A stretch of DNA of 5,129 nt from Candidatus Bathyarchaeota archaeon. GTDB lineage: Archaea; Thermoproteota; Bathyarchaeia; RBG-16-48-13; GCA-020355125. Location of the stretch: contig DAOVBJ010000087.1 in assembly GCA_030670615.1 (NCBI GenBank), forward strand, positions 1 to 5,129, written 5' to 3'. A model generated the notes under the pieces. That model saw nothing but the letters and a program-made list of their open reading frames with translations, did no database searches and was not told the origin of the DNA. The translations under genes and the position numbers were made by a program. Below are positions 1 to 4,353 of the stretch, one piece after another (position 1 is the first letter of the stretch; every line of letters begins with the position of its first letter).

Positions 1-63
1 GTTGGCTAATGGGTTTAAGCTAGCTAGCTCTCTCATTTTTCATCGTGTGGGAAGGGGTATTTT

Positions 64-78
64 GAAAAAATTTTTTTC
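64..78. terminator. Self-complementary A/T tract, possible bidirectional terminator
   Basis: An A6 run is followed directly by a T7 run, bounded by G and C, so both strands carry a run of at least six T. Archaeal RNA polymerase terminates mainly at U-rich tracts. On the minus strand this is the first good T-run after moeA, about 330 nt past its stop codon, and it lies 25-40 nt beyond the stop of the weak frame at 102-323. It could end the moa operon transcript. This is inference from base composition only. Confidence 0.35.
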
Positions 79-101
79 TGGGAACCAGCTTAACACGCGC
101 T

Positions 102-323
102 TTATTTGATTAATACAGCCGTTTTTATGCCCCACTCATAAGTAAAAGCATATGAATAATCTACAAATAGCGTACGTAACTTCTTCACGGCTGAGCTGTT
201 TCCGTATGACCTTGAGCTAGCCCCATCTTCCTCATTGAGTTCCTCACGATTGGGACGAATCTCCTTGGAAGCCAAGTAAGCCCACTTGGATGGCTGAAGA
301 CGGAGCCTCTCTACGTAGATGCC
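102..323 (-). pseudogene. Possible gene remnant or small unrecognised ORF
   Basis: A minus-strand frame is open for 73 codons between a TAG at 324-326 and a TAA at 102-104. It has no ATG; the only candidate starts are a TTG at 273-275 and a late GTG. The translation looks protein-like, with an E/K/R-rich centre and an aromatic segment (VDYSYAFTYEWG) near the end. Read back in the same frame, a GTG at 390-392 begins MKRDKED, but TAA (351-353) and TAG (324-326) interrupt it. A second frame has an ATG at 367-369 and 41 codons (244-369), and overlaps it. I recognise no family. A broken gene is possible, but an open stretch this long can arise by chance. Confidence 0.2.
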
Positions 324-397
324 CTATAATTGACACGCTATCGTATTCGGTTAACGCCTGGCGCAGCATATGTCTTCTTTGTCCCGCTTCACTTTTT

Positions 398-1621
398 CTA
401 TTCTTTCAGTAGGAATACAGTGACTTCATCGCCCTTCTTGATGACATCGACGTTCGTCGGCAATACGATGTAGCCATCAGCATCCGCCATACTTGTGATG
501 GCTCCTGAGTGCCGGAACACTGGATAGGCAACTCCATTCCGCACCTGCACGGTGAGAAACTGTTTTCTCCCTGACGAGGAAACTATGCGCTCCGCAAGCC
601 GCGCCTTGACCCCTTCCTCTCTCCGTGGAGGAAGCCGAGCCAGCTTTCGAAGGGCAGGGATGAGGAACAGGTGAGCGTTGCTCAGACAGGACGTGGGATA
701 CCCCGGCATGCCGAAGACTGGTTTTTCCTTGACCACCCCGAAGAGGGTGGGCTTCCCCGGCTTGACTTGGACGCCGTGGAATAGAACGGTGCCCAGCTGT
801 TCGATTATGCCGTTCAACAAATCTCGCTCACCCACAGAGCTCCCGCCTGCGACGACGATCATGTCTTTGTCCTGTAAAGCGTTTATCGCTCCTTCCAGCG
901 CATCGTGCGTATCTGGCACAATCTTGAATCGGGTGACGAGGGCTCCATTCTCTGAGGCGATGGCTGCGAGAGTGTGCGAATTTATGTCGTAGACCTGGCC
1001 CTCTCCAAGCTTCGTTCCCACTGCACAGACTTCGCTCCCAGTAGGAACCACCACAATCTGAGGCTTCTCGTAGACCTTCACTCGTTCCCGACCGAGGGCG
1101 GCGAGGACGCCGACCTTCGCGGATGTGAGGTAACTTCCCTGGCTCAGGACGAGCTTGCCCTCTTCAATGTCTTCGCCCTTTCTCGAAATGTTTGCTCCCG
1201 GATAAACGGGCTTCAAAACCTTGACGTTTTCGCCGTCCTTCTCAGTGAACTCAACCATGACCACGGCATCAGCGCCTTCAGGCAGGGAACACCCCGTGGC
1301 TATCTGAGTGCAGTCCCCCCTTTCCAGTGTCTCATGCGGTACGGTTCCAGCGTACACGACTTCTCTCAACACCAACGCCTTTGGGTTGAAGGAGGAGGCT
1401 CCGAAGGTGTCCTCAGCCTTCACCGCATAGCCATCCATCGCTGAACGGTCAAAGGGAGGGACGAAATGCTTCGCGATCAAGTCTTCCACCAGGACTCGCT
1501 TGAACGCTTCGTCGAGGGACACCCATTCCACCCGATCGATGGGTTGTATGTTCTCTGAAATGATCTTCACTGCTTCCTCATGGGATAGGAGGAGCTTGAA
1601 GGGCATCTTCTCACTCATCAT
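398..1621 (-). CDS. moeA: Molybdopterin molybdenumtransferase MoeA
   Basis: MoeA inserts molybdate (or tungstate) into adenylylated molybdopterin, the last step in making the basic Mo/W cofactor in the cytosol. The 407-residue protein has the usual family length and layout: an N-terminal MoeA domain with FDRSAMDGYAV at 58-67, a second part with ATGCSLPEGADAVVMVE near 108-124, the MoCF-binding domain from about 187 (PTGSEV 193-198, AGGSSVGERD 258-267, VKPGKPTLFG 286-295, FGMPGYPTSC 303-312), and the C-terminal beta domain from about 335 (HSGAITSMADADGYIVLP 371-388). No fused periplasmic-binding-type domain follows. The first ATG overlaps the moaB stop as ATGA, with a GGGAGG ribosome site seven bases upstream; a second ATG follows immediately. 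It is the last gene of the operon. The family call is firm; whether the metal is Mo or W cannot be told. Confidence 0.97.
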   Translation of the reverse strand: MMSEKMPFKLLLSHEEAVKIISENIQPIDRVEWVSLDEAFKRVLVEDLIAKHFVPPFDRSAMDGYAVKAEDTFGASSFNPKALVLREVVYAGTVPHETLERGDCTQIATGCSLPEGADAVVMVEFTEKDGENVKVLKPVYPGANISRKGEDIEEGKLVLSQGSYLTSAKVGVLAALGRERVKVYEKPQIVVVPTGSEVCAVGTKLGEGQVYDINSHTLAAIASENGALVTRFKIVPDTHDALEGAINALQDKDMIVVAGGSSVGERDLLNGIIEQLGTVLFHGVQVKPGKPTLFGVVKEKPVFGMPGYPTSCLSNAHLFLIPALRKLARLPPRREEGVKARLAERIVSSSGRKQFLTVQVRNGVAYPVFRHSGAITSMADADGYIVLPTNVDVIKKGDEVTVFLLKE

Positions 1622-2124
1622 CGGTTTGCCTCCCAGAGGAGATGTCCCAGACCGGGTAACACCAGTTTCGTTAAGCCTGATTCCATGGCGTTTTTCGACC
1701 CGGGTAGGCAGAAGATCGCCTTGCCATCTATGATTCCGGCGGTTGCGCGGCTGATCATGGCTGCTTCTCCAATTTCCTCGCGGCTGTTCCTTCGAAAGAA
1801 CTCCCCGAAGCCGAAGAGGGTCTTCTCGAACAGCCCTGACATCACGTCGACCGTTACGTCTCGGCTGCTGATCCCGGTTCCTCCACTAGTTATGATTACG
1901 CCAATCCGCTCGTCGTGTAGAAAAGTCAGTATAGCGGTTTGAATCGCGGCTTTATCGTTCTTCACAATCTTATACGCCACAACAGTATGTCCCTCTTGCG
2001 TGAGTAATTTTTTCGCAAGTTTCCCCGATTCGTCGCTCGCTTCTGTGCGGGAGTCACTTATGATCAAGATGGCAAATCCCGTCGCAGTGTCCTGATCTCG
2101 CGGATGTTCTCTCTTCTCCATCAT
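1618..2124 (-). CDS. moaB: Molybdopterin adenylyltransferase, MoaB/MogA family
   Basis: Family members adenylylate molybdopterin to give MPT-AMP, the substrate of MoeA, and archaeal MoaB is generally taken to do this. With the start at ATG 2124 the protein has 168 residues, typical for the family. The MoCF-binding fold is clear: an ILIISDSR first strand (19-26), the TSGGTGISSRDVTVDVM signature at 79-95, SRATAG at 125-130, and LPGSKNAMESGL at 140-151. The ATG at 2124 overlaps the moaC stop as ATGA; a second ATG at 2121 lies better spaced from a GGAAGG motif, and an in-frame GTG at 2136 is a further option inside moaC. Translation is probably coupled to moaC upstream and moeA downstream, each with a 4-nt overlap. 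No missing signature residue was noticed. Confidence 0.94.
   Translation of the reverse strand: MMEKREHPRDQDTATGFAILIISDSRTEASDESGKLAKKLLTQEGHTVVAYKIVKNDKAAIQTAILTFLHDERIGVIITSGGTGISSRDVTVDVMSGLFEKTLFGFGEFFRRNSREEIGEAAMISRATAGIIDGKAIFCLPGSKNAMESGLTKLVLPGLGHLLWEANR
1629..1634 (-). promoter_or_regulatory. Shine-Dalgarno site of moeA
   Basis: GGGAGG on the minus strand lies seven bases before the first moeA ATG (1621), inside the last codons of moaB. The spacing favours the first of the two tandem ATGs. Confidence 0.6.
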
Positions 2125-2588
2125 TCGTCCTTCCACTTCTTGGTCACCTGGATATTCTGTATCCTCGTGTGGGGGTACTGTCCCCCTGCATCCTTTTCGA
2201 GGTATTTAACCATGTCCCAAATCGTCAAGAGGGATGTGACTACTCCTACTAATGCCTCCATCTCCACGCCCGTCTTATAGTTTGCTGAGACGCTGCATCG
2301 AGCCGTGATGCTGTCCTTGGCCACTTCAAAGGAAAGTACGATTTGGGAGAGGGGTATTTGGTGGCATAGGGGGATGATCTCCGGCGTTCGTTTCGCGGAT
2401 AAAATTCCAGCAATCTCTGCTGCCGCCAACACGTTTCCCTTGGTTACTTGACCCCGCCTGATGGCATCTACGGTTTGGGGTTGAAGTCGTATCACTCCCA
2501 TCGCTTCTGCCCGTCTTGCGATGACTGGCTTCTGGCTCACGTCTACCATCTCCACGGGCTTAATGAGGTTCTCTGTCTCGTCACTCAC
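2121..2588 (-). CDS. moaC: Cyclic pyranopterin monophosphate synthase MoaC
   Basis: MoaC converts the MoaA product, 3',8-cyclo-dihydro-GTP, into cyclic pyranopterin monophosphate. From GTG 2588 the protein is 155 residues, the usual family length. It begins with the VEMVDVSQK motif (12-20) that normally opens MoaC, and carries VTKGNVLAAAEIAGI (48-62), PLCHQIPL (73-80) with the catalytic-site His, KTGVEMEAL (105-113), and LLTIWDMVKYLEKD (120-133) with the Asp and Lys matching Asp128 and Lys131 of E. coli MoaC. A strong GGTGGAGG ribosome site nine bases upstream selects this GTG. The frame is open further upstream, but those residues lie inside moaE and do not resemble MoaC. It overlaps moaE by 8 nt and moaB by 4 nt. 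MoaA, its partner enzyme, is not in the window. Confidence 0.96.
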   Translation of the reverse strand: MSDETENLIKPVEMVDVSQKPVIARRAEAMGVIRLQPQTVDAIRRGQVTKGNVLAAAEIAGILSAKRTPEIIPLCHQIPLSQIVLSFEVAKDSITARCSVSANYKTGVEMEALVGVVTSLLTIWDMVKYLEKDAGGQYPHTRIQNIQVTKKWKDE

Positions 2589-2997
2589 TTTTTTTGTCCT
2601 CCACCCAATAACTTCCATCCGTAGTGAATTCCTTCTTCCAGAGGGGGGTCTTCGCCTTGAGTTGTTCCAAGACAAAACGGCAGGCTTTAAACGATTCATC
2701 GCGGTGCGCCCCTCCGACCGCGATCAACACAATGCTATCCGAGACCTCTAAGACGCCAACCCGATGGATAATTGTGATGTGGTTGACGCCAAACTTCTGT
2801 AGGGCTTCCTTTCGAATGTCTTCCAGTTGACGAAGCGCCATTTCCTTGTAGGCTTGGACCTCAATGCGGTCAACGACTCTGCCTTCGTTTTCGCCTCTGA
2901 CGATGCCGATGAAGGAGACGATGGCGCCGTTAACCCGCTCTTTCATGCTTCGAAGCACGTCGTCAACGGAAAAGTCTTCACTCGTTATCTCTATCAT
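2581..2997 (-). CDS. moaE: Molybdopterin synthase catalytic subunit MoaE
   Basis: MoaE is the large subunit of molybdopterin synthase. It binds cyclic pyranopterin monophosphate and adds two sulfurs carried as thiocarboxylate on MoaD. The 138-residue protein has the normal length and all main motifs: GAIVSFIGIVRG at 24-35, HRVGVLEVSDSIVLIAVGGAHRD at 78-100 (split here as HRVG 78-81 and GGAHRD 95-100), and the C-terminal LKAKTPLWKKE at 113-123. Lys114 and Lys121 match the two active-site lysines of E. coli MoaE (119 and 126); His98 and Arg99 match its conserved His-Arg pair. The ATG lies three bases after the moaD stop, and the codons for MoaD's terminal Gly-Gly (GGTGG) may double as its ribosome site, seven bases away. 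The pairing with moaD directly upstream fits a heterotetrameric synthase. Confidence 0.97.
   Translation of the reverse strand: MIEITSEDFSVDDVLRSMKERVNGAIVSFIGIVRGENEGRVVDRIEVQAYKEMALRQLEDIRKEALQKFGVNHITIIHRVGVLEVSDSIVLIAVGGAHRDESFKACRFVLEQLKAKTPLWKKEFTTDGSYWVEDKKSE
2598..2605 (-). promoter_or_regulatory. Shine-Dalgarno site that fixes the moaC GTG start
   Basis: GGTGGAGG on the minus strand, within the C-terminal codons of moaE, ends nine bases before GTG 2588. It decides the moaC start against the longer open frame that runs back through moaE. Confidence 0.65.
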
Positions 2998-3000
2998 TCT

Positions 3001-3284
3001 TCATCCACCACTTAACGGGGGGAAGAACGCGACGACATCGCCCTCCTTCAACTCGACCTCTTCATCGTCAACGAAGGTTTCGTTTACGGACGCGAGCATA
3101 GCGTCTTCAACGTCTTTGAGTATTGAGTGAGCTGCCGTGACCAACGCTCGCAGACTCTTCAGGCTTCCCCCACTCGGTAACTCAAATACTTCTTCGACCT
3201 CGTTGATTGCTTCGCGGTAAAACACACTGTTGTTCCTCAACATATTTTACTTTCGCGGTACGAGGCGAAGAATTTTACCGTCAC
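3001..3284 (-). CDS. moaD: Molybdopterin synthase sulfur carrier MoaD, probably intron-split
   Basis: MoaD is the small ubiquitin-fold sulfur carrier of molybdopterin synthase; its C-terminal Gly-Gly becomes a thiocarboxylate that feeds MoaE. I call it as two exons, 3284-3252 and 3210-3001, giving 80 residues. Exon 1 (11 codons from GTG 3284) encodes the typical first strand, MTVKFFASYRE. Exon 2 continues AINEVEEVFELPSGG and ends NETFVDDEEV then EGDVVAFFPPLSGG, which is standard MoaD. The 41 nt between them shift the frame and bring a stop, so the gene is not continuous in DNA. Without splicing, an ATG at 3243 inside the insert gives another 80-residue frame (3243-3001) starting MLRNNSVF, which lacks the canonical first strand; automatic gene callers would choose it. 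It is the first gene of the operon. Family is firm; splicing is inferred. Confidence 0.88.
3211..3251 (-). other. Candidate BHB-type mRNA intron in moaD, 41 nt
   Basis: Seen on the minus strand: exon 1 ends CGCG-AA, then A begins the insert; the insert ends CGCG-AA, then G begins exon 2. The two CGCG segments (3257-3254 and 3216-3213) form a 4-bp central helix. Each is followed by a 3-nt bulge, AAA (3253-3251) and AAG (3212-3210). An inner helix GUAAAAUAU/GUGUUUUAC (3250-3242 with 3225-3217) and a GUUG-AGGAA-CAAC tip lie inside. An outer helix pairs exon 1 with exon 2: CCUCGU with ACGAGG (3265-3260, 3203-3198) and UUCUUCG with CGAAGAA (3272-3266, 3196-3190), with one bulged U. Archaeal splicing endonuclease cuts after the second base of each bulge; those cuts leave exactly the joined MoaD frame, between codons. 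Departure from canonical form: six extra unpaired bases (3209-3204) beside bulge two, facing two on the other strand, making it a relaxed bulge-helix-loop variant. Confidence 0.72.
3211..3260 (-). repeat. 9-bp direct repeat TACCGCGAA, period 41
   Basis: TACCGCGAA occurs at 3260-3252 and again at 3219-3211. Exact removal of one period restores moaD. Because of the repeat, the sequence alone allows ten equivalent junction positions; the BHB fold selects one. The same repeat could be read as a target duplication around an inserted 32-bp segment, or as a template-switch duplication end. Confidence 0.9.
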
Positions 3285-3298
3285 TCTTATTTTTTATT

Positions 3299-3305
3299 CC
3301 TCCCC
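3299..3305 (-). promoter_or_regulatory. Possible Shine-Dalgarno site of moaD
   Basis: GGGGAGG lies 14 bases before GTG 3284, a longer gap than usual but the only such motif here. It supports translation starting in exon 1. It is 55 bases before the in-insert ATG 3243, which has no comparable motif close by. Confidence 0.4.
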
Positions 3306-3321
3306 TGTCAAGCCCATGATC

Positions 3322-3345
3322 GAGAACATGAAGAATCATGCTCTC
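3322..3345. promoter_or_regulatory. Imperfect dyad, possible operator upstream of moaD
   Basis: GAGAACATG at 3322-3330 and CATGCTCTC at 3337-3345 form an inverted repeat with eight of nine positions complementary and a 6-bp spacer. It sits just downstream of the proposed moa operon TATA box, across the expected start point, where archaeal repressors often bind. No known regulator consensus was recognised. Confidence 0.3.
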
Positions 3346-3357
3346 ACATTAAGATTT

Positions 3358-3366
3358 CTTTTTATT
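3358..3366 (-). promoter_or_regulatory. Possible TATA box of the moa operon
   Basis: On the minus strand AATAAAAAG lies about 75-80 bases before the moaD GTG. A start some 25 bases downstream would leave a leader of about 50 nt carrying the GGGGAGG motif. The motif is weak in this A/T-rich stretch and other A-rich segments could serve. Confidence 0.3.
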
Positions 3367-3497
3367 CAGTAGGTCCTTTTGGGGAAATATCTGTTTTTAA
3401 CTAAATGGAGTTCTTCTGCAGTAGGTTTGATGCATTCTTTGTATATGAGTTTGCGAATCGGAGTCTGTTTTCAGCCTTATGCTGAGAATTAATCAAG

Positions 3498-3505
3498 TTT
3501 AAAAG
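3498..3505 (+). promoter_or_regulatory. TATA box of the plus-strand gene at 3543
   Basis: TTTAAAAG fits the archaeal TATA pattern. Its centre is about 26 bases before 3528, so the transcript would start 6-15 bases before the candidate GTG 3534 or ATG 3543, that is leaderless or nearly so. No Shine-Dalgarno motif lies before either start, which agrees. Confidence 0.5.
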
Positions 3506-3542
3506 TGGTGTCTTTGGTTTAATTACCTGAATAGTGGTTACA

Positions 3543-4250
3543 ATGGTTTTACCTGCTAAAATCTTTGAGATACAAGACGAGGCTGACGTGGAGCTCATGT
3601 CTACGCGGCTCAAGGAGTTCCGGGAAGAGGAGCCTTATACGTTGGCTGAGGGAGAGACCTTGACGTTAGTCACTGAGGTCTTGGAATTGGAAGTGAAAGG
3701 CGACTTAATCTCCGGGGTATTCAGCAAGGACTTCATACGTAGCAGCCAATATCGGCGCGAGGTTGTTGAAAGCCCGATCACTGAGGAGGCTCCGTTTTGG
3801 ATTAAACCGTTTCAGGAGAAGGCCTTCTTGGTCGTTACGGCTCCCTCTGTAGCGCGTGGCGTAAAAAAGCTGTTAACGAGTCATGTTGCAAACAAGCTCA
3901 GCGAGGTTCTCTTTTCCCGTCCTTGGGCTATTGTCGAGGTCAAGTTTTCCAATGAAGTCCTCAGGGAATTACATGAGTCCAATCCGCAGGCGACGAAGCT
4001 CATCTGGTTCGATAACGTCGACATCCCCAGCGTCGAAAAGCTCTGTTTAGCTGGATCGAGTCTCGCTGACACTAAGCTCTACCATGACTACATTGACCAC
4101 GGAACGATCTGGTACGTTGTCTTTGGAGTGCAGAAACGCGGAATCGTAGTCGGGATAACCCGGAACTGCGTTATCACTCTCTTCAGCAAGAGCACCATGG
4201 AAGACTTCCGAACCTACATTTTAGAGGACGTTCTGACCCTGATTGAGTGA
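3543..4250 (+). CDS. Unrecognised soluble protein, divergent from moa operon
   Basis: I do not recognise this protein. From ATG 3543 it has 235 residues; GTG 3534 would add three, with an in-frame TGA at 3528-3530 just before. It has no signal peptide or membrane span, so it is probably cytosolic. The N-terminal third is acidic, with long hydrophobic-alternating stretches (LTLVTEVLELEVKGDLISGVF) broken here as LTLVTEVLEL at 40-49 and LISGVF at 55-60. The C-terminal half has likely strands and conserved-looking segments: IWFDNVDIPSVEKL (154-167), YHDYIDHGTIWYVVFG (180-195), and KRGIVVGITRNCVITLFS (198-215). There is no visible nucleotide-binding loop, Cys-rich metal site or helix-turn-helix. 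The coding character is strong: one long frame, own TATA box, clean ends. It converges with the dehydrogenase gene 103 bases downstream. A link with the moa genes is not shown. Confidence 0.85.
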   Translation: MVLPAKIFEIQDEADVELMSTRLKEFREEEPYTLAEGETLTLVTEVLELEVKGDLISGVFSKDFIRSSQYRREVVESPITEEAPFWIKPFQEKAFLVVTAPSVARGVKKLLTSHVANKLSEVLFSRPWAIVEVKFSNEVLRELHESNPQATKLIWFDNVDIPSVEKLCLAGSSLADTKLYHDYIDHGTIWYVVFGVQKRGIVVGITRNCVITLFSKSTMEDFRTYILEDVLTLIE

Positions 4251-4261
4251 GATGGGAGATA

Positions 4262-4314
4262 GGAAGGCTAGCTCGCACGGCTTAAGCGCAGCAAAGGTTT
4301 GAGCGCTACCTTCT
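4262..4314. other. Imperfect stem-loop between convergent genes
   Basis: GAAGG-C-TAGC at 4263-4272 can pair with GCTA-CCTTC at 4305-4313, nine pairs with one bulged C, and 4262-4314 adds a G-U pair. The loop holds the palindrome GCTTAAGC (4280-4287). It sits between two genes that end toward each other, so a role in 3' end formation or transcript stability for both is possible. There is no strong T-run next to it, and archaeal termination does not normally need a hairpin, so no terminator is claimed. Confidence 0.35.
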
Positions 4315-4353
4315 AGCTAGCAGGAGATAAGTCTCTCGTGCGTGTTGTATCGT

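Larger units (their letters stand above)
1..397. other. Intergenic stretch with no confident gene
   Basis: No convincing protein or RNA gene is visible in these bases downstream of moeA. What can be seen: a CTAG-rich start near 19-28, a self-complementary A/T tract at 64-78, a weak open frame on the minus strand at 102-323, and a short 6-bp inverted repeat (CCAAGT / ACTTGG) around 273-290. I found no tRNA T-arm consensus and no repeat array. The region may hold a decayed gene or an untranslated tail of the moa operon. Confidence 0.6.

Noticed and set aside
258..267. MoeA residue motif AGGSSVGERD as a deviation from SGGVSVG
   Set aside because: The positions given are residues of the MoeA protein. 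This is within normal family variation, and the rest of the active-site region is intact.
974..1444. A 156-codon plus-strand frame within moeA
   Set aside because: It is antisense to a strongly supported moeA, with a composition typical of a shadow frame and no recognisable motifs.
2589..2699. N-terminal extension of MoaC by 37 residues in an open frame
   Set aside because: The extension lies wholly inside moaE, is Arg/Ser/Pro-rich and unlike MoaC, and a strong ribosome site precedes GTG 2588.
3211..3251. Programmed ribosomal frameshift or simple sequencing indel in moaD
   Set aside because: The frame break involves a 41-nt insert carrying its own stop in the exon 1 frame, not a one-base slip, and no slippery heptamer was seen. 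An assembly duplication cannot be ruled out but would not predict the paired flanks.
3401..3613. A 70-codon minus-strand frame upstream of moaD
   Set aside because: It overlaps the promoter and start of the plus-strand gene, has low-complexity Ser/Lys/Asn content and no motif or ribosome site.
4260..4320. A tRNA or small RNA gene, suggested by a GGTTTGA-like stretch and stems
   Set aside because: The stems do not fit a cloverleaf: no 7-bp acceptor pairing and no proper T-arm. Kept only as an imperfect stem-loop.
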